DNA from: Candidatus Omnitrophota bacterium
GTDB lineage: Bacteria > Omnitrophota > Omnitrophia > Omnitrophales > Aquincolibacteriaceae
NCBI GenBank assembly: GCA_020632475.1
Contig: JACKFM010000002.1
Span: 238,136-302,135, forward strand
Length of the DNA stretch: 64,000 nucleotides
Direction of reading: 5' to 3'
Position 1 is the first letter of the stretch, and each line of letters begins with the position of its first letter. This document shows positions 16,628-25,176 of the stretch, in pieces. The position numbers were made by a program, and so were the translations under genes. The notes beneath the pieces are model-generated. The model was not told the origin of the DNA. It saw only the letters and a list, made by a program, of their open reading frames with translations, and did not search any database.

Positions 16628-18183
16628 AAAGAGCACTCATCAGCGTTTCCGATAAAACCGGTCTGATTCCTTTTGCGCAGGAACTCAGCAAGTACAATAT
16701 TCAGATGATTTCGACCGGCGGAACACTCAAGGCGTTAAAAGAAGCCGGCCTGGATGTGACAGCCATTGATCAGGTGACCGGATTCCCTGAGATTCTGGAT
16801 GGGCGCGTGAAAACACTGCACCCGAAAGTTCACGGAGGTCTGCTTTACCGCCGTGATAAAACCAGTCATCAAAAACAGGCGCAGAAGCACGGAATTAAAA
16901 GCATTGATTTAGTGGTGGTGAATTTATATCCCTTTGAGCAGGTGACTTCCAAAAAATCGGTTAAATTTGAAGAGGCGATTGAAAATATCGATATCGGCGG
17001 GCCCTCCATGCTGCGCTCGGCGGCTAAAAATTTTGATAGCGTGACGGTGGTATGCGATCCGTCCGATTATGCACACGTTGTGGATGATCTGCATAAGCAC
17101 AAAGGTTCGACCTCCCAGGCGTTGCGTTTTGAGCTGGCCTGTAAAGTTTTTGAACGCACTTCGATCTATGACGGCGTGATTTCCTCGTTTTTAAAATCGA
17201 AACAGAAAAAGAAAACTGCCAAAGAGCTGCCGCAGCGTCTGAACCTGATGTATCAAAAGGTCACTGATTTAAGGTATGGTGAGAACCCTCACCAGCGCGC
17301 AGCCTTGTATACTCCCTCAGGACATGGGGCGCGTCTGACGTTTAAGCAACTTCATGGCAAAGAATTATCTTTTAACAATTTTCTGGATATGGAAGCCACG
17401 GTTGATATTTTGCGTGAATTCAAACAACCGGCGGCCTGCGTGGTGAAACATACCAATCCCTGCGGAGTAGCACAGGACAAAAATATTACACGTGCGCTGG
17501 AATTTGCGGTGGAATCCGATCCGCTGTCGGCCTTTGGCGGTATTGTCGGTCTCAATCGCCGCTGCGATGTCAAAACAGCCAGGAAGGCCTTTGCCAAACT
17601 TGGTTTTTTTGAAGTGTTGGTGGCGCCCGCTTTTGATCAGGCTGCTTTAAAAGTGCTGACGCAGCGTAAAAACCTGCGGTTGATTGAAACCGGCTCTTTG
17701 AAAGAAGGCGGGCCCTATGATCTGCGTATTTTAAAAAGCGGTATGCTGCTGCAGGACCGCGACCGGCCGATTGCTTCGGGAATCACCGGGCTTAAAAAGA
17801 GTGTCCGTTTTGTGACCAGGAAAAAATTGAGCGCCAAGGAACTGGACAATCTGCTTTTTGCCTGGACCTGTGCTAAAACCGTTAAATCCAATGCGATTGT
17901 GCTTACCCAGGGAGCTAAGACCGTTGGTATTGGGGCGGGACAGATGTCGCGCGTGGATTCTGTTTTTATTGCCTGTCAAAAAGCCGGTAAGCGGACCAAG
18001 GGCTCTTATCTTGGAAGCGATGCCTTTTTCCCGATGCCTGATGCGATCGAAGAAGCGGCAAGGCATAAAATCAAGGCGATTATTCAGCCCGGGGGTTCCA
18101 TCCGCGACAAGGATGTCATTGCCGCCTGTAACCGCTTTGGAATTGCCATGGCCTTTACCGGTAAAAGGCATTTTCGCCATTAA
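16609..18183 (+). CDS. purH: Bifunctional AICAR formyltransferase / IMP cyclohydrolase
   Basis: Catalyses the last two steps of de novo IMP synthesis, using 10-formyltetrahydrofolate. The 524-residue protein has the N-terminal cyclohydrolase domain (ALISVSDKTGLIPFAQEL, STGGTLKAL, VTGFPEILDGRVKTLHPKVHGG) and the C-terminal formyltransferase domain. The latter carries DLRYGENPHQRAALY, CVVKHTNPCG, SDPLSAFGG and IGAGQMSRVDS, and ends in VMAMTGxRHFRH style (IAMAFTGKRHFRH). Length and motifs are complete. Grouping with folate genes fits its cofactor need. Confidence 0.96.
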   Translation: MSTNKIKRALISVSDKTGLIPFAQELSKYNIQMISTGGTLKALKEAGLDVTAIDQVTGFPEILDGRVKTLHPKVHGGLLYRRDKTSHQKQAQKHGIKSIDLVVVNLYPFEQVTSKKSVKFEEAIENIDIGGPSMLRSAAKNFDSVTVVCDPSDYAHVVDDLHKHKGSTSQALRFELACKVFERTSIYDGVISSFLKSKQKKKTAKELPQRLNLMYQKVTDLRYGENPHQRAALYTPSGHGARLTFKQLHGKELSFNNFLDMEATVDILREFKQPAACVVKHTNPCGVAQDKNITRALEFAVESDPLSAFGGIVGLNRRCDVKTARKAFAKLGFFEVLVAPAFDQAALKVLTQRKNLRLIETGSLKEGGPYDLRILKSGMLLQDRDRPIASGITGLKKSVRFVTRKKLSAKELDNLLFAWTCAKTVKSNAIVLTQGAKTVGIGAGQMSRVDSVFIACQKAGKRTKGSYLGSDAFFPMPDAIEEAARHKIKAIIQPGGSIRDKDVIAACNRFGIAMAFTGKRHFRH

Positions 18184-18300
18184 AACAGTGAATAGTGAAT
18201 GGTGAATGAGGTGAATAGGATACGAGCTGCTTCGTGTCACTGAATACTTTTCACTTTTCACTAAACAACGATTCACTTGCTTTTGATATAGTTTTTTACT
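18184..18300 (+). repeat. Heptamer-period intergenic hairpin repeat
   Basis: The left arm is CAGTGAA-TAGTGAA-TGGTGAA and the right arm is TGTCACT-GAATACT-TTTCACT-TTTCACT, with a further ATTCACT. A TATAGT box (18287-18292) at the right edge ends 8 bases before the folC ATG and may drive a leaderless mRNA. Confidence 0.55.
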
Positions 18301-19575
18301 ATGAATTACCCACAATCCCTCCGATATCTCAATTCTTTTATCAATTACGAAAAAATCCGCTGGAGTGCTTCCAACCGTATGTGGAATCTGGAGCGCATGC
18401 GGTTTTTACTTAAAAAATTCAAACACCCCGAAAAAACTTTTTTTCCGGTTCTGATCGCCGGGACCAAGGGCAAAGGAACCAGCGGATATTATCTGGAATC
18501 GATCCTTAGAGCAGGCGCCGTCCGTACAGGGTTTTATACCTCACCGCATTTGGAAACACCGCGCGAACGGATTCGTATCAACGGCCGTCCGATCTCAAAG
18601 AAACTTTGGGCCCGGGGCCTGACCCAGATTCAAAAACAGCTTCAAGGAGACCCCTGGCCCGCTCGACTGGGCGATCTAACTTATTTTGAAGTGATGACGC
18701 TGCTGGCCATCTGGGTTTTTCAGGCCCAAAAGATTCAGGCCGGTATTTTTGAGGTGGGTATGGGCGGCCGTCTGGACGCCACAAATGCGCTTGATGCCGA
18801 AGTGTCGGTGATTACGACCATTGATTTTGATCATGAAGACTTTTTAGGGCATACGATTCAGGCCATTACACGCGAAAAAGCGGGCATTATTCGCCCGGGT
18901 GCGGAGGTGGTGACCTGCCGGCAGAAAAAAGAGGCTGAAAGGGAGATTTGGCGTCATATTCGGTATCACAAAGCAAAACTCTGGAAAACCAACCCCGGGT
19001 TTTATTCCGAAGGGTCCTTACAGACCCGGGTGCAGAAGATCAATGCGGCGATGGCCGTTCAAGCCGCTCTTTTGCTAAGTCAAAAACAGGCAGTTCATTT
19101 GTCGAAACAGACCATCCGCCGGGGGCTTTCTGATTTTAATTGGCCCGGCCGTTTTGAGCGTTTCGGGGGAAAACCGGCCTGGCTTATTGATGTGGCGCAT
19201 AATCCCTCGTCCATCAAGGCGCTTGTAAGAGAAATCCGGTCCAGAAAAGCCTCACTTAAGCCCGGGCCGGTGGTTTTTGGCGCTGCCCGGGATAAAGATA
19301 CCGCAAAAATGCTGAGGTTTCTTGCCGGATTATTTTCTGTTATTATTCTGACCCCCTTGGCCGGCGCCAGGTCCCAAGAGATGGCGGTGCTTTTGGCTCA
19401 AGCCAGGGGTTTATTTAAGACTGTGATTACGGCCGGTGATACCCGGGAGGCTCTGAACTTGGCCCGCGCGGTTGCGGGCCGGCATGAAACCGTACTTGTG
19501 ACCGGATCTTTTTATCTGGCGGGCGAGGCCCGAAAAGAACTGAATCGGGGACGGGGAGAGCGGGAGAGAAAGTAA
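18301..19575 (+). CDS. folC: Folylpolyglutamate synthase / dihydrofolate synthase
   Basis: Mur-ligase-family enzyme adding glutamate to folates (and possibly to dihydropteroate). The 424 residues show the ATP loop AGTKGKGTS, GFYTSPHLETPRERI, FEVGMGGRLDATNA, TTIDFDHEDFLG with EKAGIIRPGAEV, and WPGRFERF plus DVAHNPSSI in the C-terminal domain. All match FolC. The start directly follows a repeat with no ribosome site. The extreme C-terminal basic tail (RGRGERERK) is encoded by heptamer-repeat DNA. Confidence 0.92.
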   Translation: MNYPQSLRYLNSFINYEKIRWSASNRMWNLERMRFLLKKFKHPEKTFFPVLIAGTKGKGTSGYYLESILRAGAVRTGFYTSPHLETPRERIRINGRPISKKLWARGLTQIQKQLQGDPWPARLGDLTYFEVMTLLAIWVFQAQKIQAGIFEVGMGGRLDATNALDAEVSVITTIDFDHEDFLGHTIQAITREKAGIIRPGAEVVTCRQKKEAEREIWRHIRYHKAKLWKTNPGFYSEGSLQTRVQKINAAMAVQAALLLSQKQAVHLSKQTIRRGLSDFNWPGRFERFGGKPAWLIDVAHNPSSIKALVREIRSRKASLKPGPVVFGAARDKDTAKMLRFLAGLFSVIILTPLAGARSQEMAVLLAQARGLFKTVITAGDTREALNLARAVAGRHETVLVTGSFYLAGEARKELNRGRGERERK

Positions 19576-19662
19576 TCATTCATAACTTAGAAGGTTAAAG
19601 GTCCCCTTTTGACCCCATTGAGGGTATTCGAATCACGGACCATAAATCACGAAACACGACAA
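19546..19662 (+). repeat. Heptamer-period repeat at the folC 3' end and mnmE 5' end
   Basis: Units such as GGACGGG, GAGAGCG and GGAGAGA run through the folC stop region. A second set, AATCACG-GACCATA-AATCACG-AAACACG, reaches to the mnmE start. Confidence 0.45.
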
Positions 19663-21063
19663 ATGACCAAAATTCATTTAGACGATACTATTGCGGCGAT
19701 TGCGACTCCTATCGGAGAGGGAGGCGTGTCGATTATCCGCGTGAGCGGAAAAAACACGCGTGAAATTGTCGGTTCGGTCTTCCGGCCGTATAAAACACAT
19801 AAGCTTCGCGATTATGCCAGCCATACGATTCATTTGGGATGTCTTGATGATTCCGGCGGACAGTTGATTGATCAATGTCTTGTGAGCACCTTTTGGTCGC
19901 CGAATTCTTATACGGGTGAAGATTTGATTGAAATCGGTTTGCACGGCGGACTGGTTGTGACACACCGTGCACTTGCAGCCGTGGTGAATGCCGGAGCGCG
20001 GCATGCCGAACCGGGTGAGTTTACCAAACGCGCTTTTTTAAACGGAAAAATTGATTTGATGCAGGCCGAAGCGGTTTTGGATCTGATTAAGGCCAAAAGC
20101 GAAAAGGCTTCAAAAATTGCCGCCGGTCAACTCTGCGGGGAGCTGTCGCTAAAATTAAAAAGCATGAAAGATGAGCTCATGCGGCTCTATGCGCACATGG
20201 AGGCTTTTATCGATTTTCCCGACGAGCAGATTGAAATTTATTCGGATGAAACCATTGGTCAGAAAATAAAAGCAGTTCAAAGAGAGATTCAAAATCTGAT
20301 ACGCAGTTTTACGTGGGGTTCTTTAATCCGTGAAGGCATTCAGATTGTGATTGCCGGAAAACCGAATGTCGGAAAATCCTCTTTGTTTAACGCGTTGCTT
20401 GAAATGGATCGCGCTCTGGTTTCAGAGTATGCCGGAACGACACGTGATCAATTGGAAGAGCAAATCGAGATTGGAGGCATCACCGCCAGGTTGATTGACA
20501 CAGCAGGGTTGATGACTGAAACAACGCATCCGCTTGACCGGATGGGGGTTGAGCGTACCCGCGAGATTCTTGCCAAAGCTGATCTTTGCCTGTTTGTCGT
20601 GGACGGTTCCAATGCTTTAACCCAGGAAGACTTGAGGGCTTACCAGGATCTGTGCCGGGCTGCCAAGGGGCCCAAAATCATTTTGATGAATAAAACCGAT
20701 CTTACCTGCAATATCGACCGCAAGGCGCTTTCAGAAATGGCAGGAGAGACGGTTGTTCTTGGGATTTCAGCCAAGACTCAAAAAGGACTCAATGATTTAG
20801 AAGAAAAAATCATTCAAATGATTTTTCAGCAGGGAATTTCAAATGAAGGTGAACAGATTACGAGATTAAGGCACAAACAATCGTTGGAATCGGCGCTTTC
20901 TGCAACCGAGAGAATGCAAGATGCCTTTGGAGAAAGACAATCGCTTGAGTTTGTGACGCTGGAACTGAAAGCCGCGCTTGATGCTTTGAGTGAAATGATC
21001 GGGGAAGTTTATAGTGAAGATTTGCTTGATGTTATTTTTGCAGAATTCTGTATTGGCAAATAA
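19663..21063 (+). CDS. mnmE: tRNA modification GTPase MnmE
   Basis: Works with MnmG to make 5-carboxymethylaminomethyl-uridine at the wobble base of certain tRNAs. The 466 residues contain the N-terminal tetrahydrofolate-binding domain (DTIAAIATPIGEGGVSIIRVSG), the helical domain, and a G domain with GKPNVGKSS, EYAGTTRD, DTAGL and MNKTDL. The C-terminal CIGK ends the protein exactly as in the family. The ATG at 19663 is chosen because the conserved start TKIHLDDTIAAIATP follows it; the frame is open upstream only through repeat DNA. Confidence 0.96.
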   Translation: MTKIHLDDTIAAIATPIGEGGVSIIRVSGKNTREIVGSVFRPYKTHKLRDYASHTIHLGCLDDSGGQLIDQCLVSTFWSPNSYTGEDLIEIGLHGGLVVTHRALAAVVNAGARHAEPGEFTKRAFLNGKIDLMQAEAVLDLIKAKSEKASKIAAGQLCGELSLKLKSMKDELMRLYAHMEAFIDFPDEQIEIYSDETIGQKIKAVQREIQNLIRSFTWGSLIREGIQIVIAGKPNVGKSSLFNALLEMDRALVSEYAGTTRDQLEEQIEIGGITARLIDTAGLMTETTHPLDRMGVERTREILAKADLCLFVVDGSNALTQEDLRAYQDLCRAAKGPKIILMNKTDLTCNIDRKALSEMAGETVVLGISAKTQKGLNDLEEKIIQMIFQQGISNEGEQITRLRHKQSLESALSATERMQDAFGERQSLEFVTLELKAALDALSEMIGEVYSEDLLDVIFAEFCIGK

Positions 21064-21067
21064 ATGA

Positions 21068-21138
21068 GATCACAACTTACGGCGATAAAATCGCCGTAAG
21101 TTGCATGATCGAATTTATCCCGCACGAAGATGCGGGAT
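21068..21138 (+). other. Two adjacent perfect hairpins after mnmE
   Basis: The first hairpin has a 14-bp perfect stem, CAACTTACGGCGAT (21073-21086) against 21090-21103 with a 3-base loop, extended by GATCA/TGATC. The second is ATCCCGCA (21117-21124) against TGCGGGAT (21131-21138). Neither has a T-run after it, so they may mark a processed or factor-dependent 3' end rather than a classical terminator. Confidence 0.5.
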
Positions 21139-21287
21139 CTTAAAGAACTTTGAAAGAAAAATAAAAAATTTTTATAGAAAAATGAAACCGTTTTCCATGG
21201 TTTTGAAATTTTTCAGAGTGATGTCAAGCCTTAAAAAATAAAATTTTTTTTTTGCATGTAAAATCTTAAGATTTTTTAATTATTTAT

Positions 21288-21316
21288 TTGACAGATGTCT
21301 TTTCTGTGAATACAAT
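21288..21316 (+). promoter_or_regulatory. Strong sigma70-type promoter upstream of nrdJ
   Basis: TTGACA (21288-21293) and TACAAT (21311-21316) are separated by exactly 17 bases. A start near 21323 gives a leader of about 450 bases before nrdJ. A second possible promoter (TTGAAA, 17 bases, TAATGA) lies within about 90 bases of the gene. Confidence 0.65.
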
Positions 21317-21322
21317 GCGCGT

Positions 21323-21772
21323 CACCTCTAAAACACGGGATGAGTTGCTTTTTTGAAAAATTCAGATTTGTGTCGTAAAGAAATGGCTCCGGGAACCAGG
21401 CGGGACCCAAGCGATGCCGGATGCGGACGAAATTTCTTTACTGAGGCCATTTGAGCTTTGCTTCTAATCTCACAGCCGGCCTGCCAAGGATTGCTGCGAG
21501 GTTAATCACTAAAACCGGAAGCCAAGGAACAAATTTTAATGGCATGTAGTCAAAACACTATTTGTAATCAACTCTGTAAGTTCCGAAACAACCAATTAAA
21601 AGATAAAAATTAACATTAAAGAACAAAATTTTGATGCCGATGTATTCCCTAAGGACACTAGATATTGTAGTTGTTTTTGAAAAAAAGCCCTATATATGGT
21701 AATGATTTAATAAAGGGTAATAACGGCGTTTAAATGAGTTTTTAAAAGCTTTAAGTGTAAGGAGCCCTTTCG
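21323..21772 (+). ncRNA. Long structured leader RNA of nrdJ (candidate regulatory RNA)
   Basis: This gene-free 450-base stretch follows a strong promoter. Its core at 21375-21441 is a 10-bp perfect stem (GTAAAGAAAT with ATTTCTTTAC) enclosing a second stem (TCCGG 21388-21392 with CCGGA 21417-21421) and a G/C-rich loop containing GGCGGGACCCAAGC. A second structured block with GCCGGC, GGTT/AACC and repeated GCCAAGG follows to about 21530. The rest is A+T-rich. It lacks the conserved boxes of the cobalamin riboswitch I would expect for a B12 enzyme. A conserved motif has been reported upstream of nrdJ genes; whether this is a member I cannot tell. Confidence 0.5.
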
Positions 21773-24700
21773 ATGAGCACTAAAACGGCCAAAAAACATG
21801 GTGCAAAATCAGGACTAAAAGATAAACAGATCGACGAATTGCGTTCGCGAGGTGGAGTCGCATTTGATCGGCGGTTTACCGAACAGGGTAAAGATCCGTT
21901 GGATGCTGTGGTTTATGACCGCCGCACCTCGGTGATTACCAATCCTGACGGTTCCATTGTTTTCAAAATGGACAATGTGGAAGTTCCCCGCCAATTCAGC
22001 CAGCTTGCTACTGATATTATCGTTTCTAAATATTTTCGTAAGGCAGGGGTCCCCAAGACAGGGCATGAAATCAGCGCACGGCAGGTTGTTTACCGTATTG
22101 CACATGCCATTCGCGTTGCCGGTGAAAAATTTGGCGGTTATTTTGCATCCGAAAATGATGCCCAGGCATTTGAAGATGAAATGCTGCATCTTTTGATTAC
22201 GCAGAAATGTGCGTTCAATTCCCCCGTATGGTTTAATTGCGGTCTTTATCATGAGTACGAAATTTTGGGCAGCGGCGGAAATTTTTATTGGGATCCCGAA
22301 ACCGATACCATCAAAGAAACCACTGATGCTTATTCCCATCCGCAATGTTCGGCCTGTTTTATTCAGTCGGTAGACGATGATCTGATGTCGATTTTTGATT
22401 TAGTTAAAGCTGAGGCGCGTCTTTTCAAATATGGTTCCGGTACGGGAACAAATTTTTCCAGAATTCGCGGACGGCAGGAAAAACTTTCCGGCGGCGGAAC
22501 ATCTTCGGGTCTGATGTCTTTTCTGGAGGTTCTTGACCGTGGTGCCGGTGCGACAAAATCCGGCGGAACCACACGCCGTGCGGCCAAGATGGTTTGTCTG
22601 GATATGGATCATCCTGAAATTCTTGATTTTATTACCTGGAAGGTCAGAGAAGAAAAGAAGGCCAAGGCCTTAATTGATGCCGGATTTCCTTCTGATTTCA
22701 ATGGTGAGGCCTATCGTACGGTCGGCGGTCAGAATTCAAATAACTCGATCCGTATGTCCGATGAATTTATGCAGGCCTTTTTAAATGACAGCCAGTGGCA
22801 GACTAAAATGCGCACCACGGGTGAAATCTGCGATACCTATAAAGCCCGTGATTTAATGCAGCATGTTGCCGAAGCGGCCTGGAGCTGTGCAGATCCCGGC
22901 GTTCAGTACGATACGACGATTAACCGCTGGCATACCTGCAAGACGACGGATCGGATTCATGCTTCCAATCCGTGCTCTGAATATATGTTCTTAGACAACT
23001 CGGCCTGTAATTTAGCTTCAATCAATGTCATGAAATTTTTGCAGGAAGACGGGACGTTTGATATTGAAGGATATCGTCATACGATTCGTGTCTTCACCAC
23101 GGCGATGGATATCATTGTCGATTTTGCATCTTATCCAACGCAGGAAATTGCTTTAAACAGTCATGACTACCGTCCTTTGGGTTTGGGTTATGCCAATCTG
23201 GGTTCCCTGTTGATGGTCAAAGGAATTCCTTATGACAGTGATCAGGCGCGTGCGATCTGCGGAGCCTTGACGGCAATTCTTACCGGACACTCCTACCGGA
23301 CTTCGGCTGAAATAGCAGCCACCCGAGGGGCATTTTCCGGCTATAAGAAAAACAGTGAATCGATGTTGGGAGTCATCGCGATGCATCGTGATGCCGCTTA
23401 CAGTATTTCCAAAACCGATTGTCCTGAAGATCTGCTTCAGGCTGCGCATGAAGATTGGGATGATGCGCTTCAGATCGGTAAAAAATATGGTTACCGTAAT
23501 GCGCAGGCCACCGTCATTGCACCAACCGGTACCATCGGTCTTCTGATGGATTGTGATACGACCGGTATTGAACCTGACTTTGCGCTGGTTAAGTTTAAGA
23601 AATTAGCGGGCGGCGGATATTTCAAAATTATTAACCAATCCGTTCCTCTTGCACTTAAAAATCTGGGTTATTCCGAAAGTGAAATTCAGGATATCGTTGA
23701 ATATGTGAAAGGGACTTCACGTCTGGAAGGTACTCCCTGGATCAACCATGAAACTCTGCAGGAAAAAGGTCTCAGCGCAGAAGAGCTTGCCAAAATTGAA
23801 GCGGGGTTGGCAGCAACGTTTGATATCACCTTTGCGTTTAACCGCTGGTCTTTGGGTGAGGAATGTCTGCAGCGTCTGGGTTTTAAAGCGGAAGAATATG
23901 ACAGACCTGATTTTAATCTTCTGCGAGCACTGGGTTTTTCAAAAGCTGAAATCGAAGAAGCCAACAATGTAATTTGCGGGGTGATGACGATTGAAGGTGC
24001 GCCTCATTTAAAATCGGAACACCTGCCGGTTTTTGATTGTGCCAATAAATGCGGAAAATACGGAAAGCGTTATTTGGAGCCGATGTCCCATATCCGGATG
24101 ATGGCCGCTGCCCAGCCTTTTATTTCAGGGGCCATTTCAAAGACGGTTAATCTGCCCAATGATATCAGTGTTGAAGAAATTGAAAAAATTTATGTTGAAG
24201 GATGGAGGCTTGGACTTAAAGCTGTTGCCTTATACCGTGACGGATCCAAACATTCACAACCTTTGAATGCCACAAAAGATAAAGATGACGACAAAGAGGA
24301 TAAGGAATCGGCCAAAACGGGCGAGCAGGCGGCTGTTGAACTTGTGTCTCCGCGTCCGATGCGCAAAAGGCTTCCGAAGAAACGCAATGGGATTACACAG
24401 GAAGCCCGTGTCGGCGGACAAAAGGTTTATCTCCGTACCGGTGAATACGAAGACGGTAAGCTGGGTGAAATTTTCATCGACATTCATAAAGAGGGTGCCG
24501 CCTTTCGTTCCATGATGAACTGTTTTGCCATCGCAGTTTCGCTTGGTCTGCAGTACGGTGTGCCTCTTGAAGAATTTGTCAACGTGTTTACCTTCACGCG
24601 TTTTGAACCGCATGGGTCTGTGGACCACCCGAATATTAAATATGCGACATCTATTGTCGATTATATTTTTCGTGTGATGGGGATGGAATATCTCGGACGC

Positions 24701-25027
24701 ACTGATTTTGTTCAGGTGCCTCCCACGATTGAAGATCTTGAAATTTCAAAACAAAAAGCCGCTCAGGAGGCTAAAGCAAAAAAACCAGCTCTCCTTGAAG
24801 AGGCTCCTGTAAAACCCGCTCCGTCTGCTCCGAAAAACGGAAATGGGCATTCGAAAAACCGCGTTGGAGAGAAGACAAAAGAGACAAAGGTTTTAAGCGC
24901 TCAGGATCAGCAGCTTTCGGAGATGATGGGGGACGCGCCTTTTTGCAGCGATTGCGGCCACCTGACGGTTCGTAGCGGATCTTGCTATAAATGTTTGGAC
25001 TGCGGTGCAAGCATGGGCTGCAGCTAA
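21773..25027 (+). CDS. nrdJ: Vitamin B12-dependent ribonucleotide reductase (class II)
   Basis: Reduces ribonucleotides to deoxyribonucleotides using adenosylcobalamin instead of a tyrosyl radical, hence oxygen-independent. The 1084-residue length is that of the long NrdJ type. Visible are CAFNSPVWFNCG, QCSACFIQSV, the GSGTGTNFSRIRG allosteric/substrate loop, NPCSEYMFLDNSACNLASIN (catalytic cysteine and glutamate region), and ATVIAPTGTIG. The C-terminus ends in FCSDCGHLTVRSGSC and CLDCGASMGCS, a metal or redox cysteine cluster typical of the family. AAGGAG precedes the ATG. The long leader suggests regulation at the RNA level. Confidence 0.95.
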   Translation: MSTKTAKKHGAKSGLKDKQIDELRSRGGVAFDRRFTEQGKDPLDAVVYDRRTSVITNPDGSIVFKMDNVEVPRQFSQLATDIIVSKYFRKAGVPKTGHEISARQVVYRIAHAIRVAGEKFGGYFASENDAQAFEDEMLHLLITQKCAFNSPVWFNCGLYHEYEILGSGGNFYWDPETDTIKETTDAYSHPQCSACFIQSVDDDLMSIFDLVKAEARLFKYGSGTGTNFSRIRGRQEKLSGGGTSSGLMSFLEVLDRGAGATKSGGTTRRAAKMVCLDMDHPEILDFITWKVREEKKAKALIDAGFPSDFNGEAYRTVGGQNSNNSIRMSDEFMQAFLNDSQWQTKMRTTGEICDTYKARDLMQHVAEAAWSCADPGVQYDTTINRWHTCKTTDRIHASNPCSEYMFLDNSACNLASINVMKFLQEDGTFDIEGYRHTIRVFTTAMDIIVDFASYPTQEIALNSHDYRPLGLGYANLGSLLMVKGIPYDSDQARAICGALTAILTGHSYRTSAEIAATRGAFSGYKKNSESMLGVIAMHRDAAYSISKTDCPEDLLQAAHEDWDDALQIGKKYGYRNAQATVIAPTGTIGLLMDCDTTGIEPDFALVKFKKLAGGGYFKIINQSVPLALKNLGYSESEIQDIVEYVKGTSRLEGTPWINHETLQEKGLSAEELAKIEAGLAATFDITFAFNRWSLGEECLQRLGFKAEEYDRPDFNLLRALGFSKAEIEEANNVICGVMTIEGAPHLKSEHLPVFDCANKCGKYGKRYLEPMSHIRMMAAAQPFISGAISKTVNLPNDISVEEIEKIYVEGWRLGLKAVALYRDGSKHSQPLNATKDKDDDKEDKESAKTGEQAAVELVSPRPMRKRLPKKRNGITQEARVGGQKVYLRTGEYEDGKLGEIFIDIHKEGAAFRSMMNCFAIAVSLGLQYGVPLEEFVNVFTFTRFEPHGSVDHPNIKYATSIVDYIFRVMGMEYLGRTDFVQVPPTIEDLEISKQKAAQEAKAKKPALLEEAPVKPAPSAPKNGNGHSKNRVGEKTKETKVLSAQDQQLSEMMGDAPFCSDCGHLTVRSGSCYKCLDCGASMGCS

Positions 25028-25060
25028 GGCCAGCGTACGGTCCATTAAGTTGATAGAGTG

Positions 25061-25100
25061 AACAAAAAGCCAGGTTAAGAACCTGGCTTTTTGTTTTTTT
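25061..25100 (+). terminator. Intrinsic terminator after nrdJ
   Basis: A 16-bp perfect stem (25061-25076 with 25080-25095) with an AAG loop is followed by a T-run. The stem core is AAGCCAGGTT/AACCTGGCTT. Confidence 0.95.
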
Positions 25101-25128
25101 GGACTTCTTAATTCTTGCCGCAGGGTGT

Positions 25129-25134
25129 TATAAT
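25129..25134 (+). promoter_or_regulatory. -10 box upstream of the CHASE2-GGDEF gene
   Basis: TATAAT lies 42 bases before the ATG at 25177, with a weak TTCTTA 18 bases upstream. It follows directly after the nrdJ terminator, so it is the likely promoter. Confidence 0.5.
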
Positions 25135-25176
25135 TTTTGGCAACAAAAACCTTTTCCTCAAAAAGACATATAGAGC

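Noticed and set aside
21323..21772. Cobalamin riboswitch before nrdJ
   Set aside because: Expected from the B12-dependent enzyme, but the conserved boxes of that class (including the GCCACTG loop and the AGxCAGGAxACCTGCC end) are not found in order. Only scattered short matches exist. A c-di-AMP (ydaO) match was also considered and is limited to a GCGGGACCCAA-like stretch.
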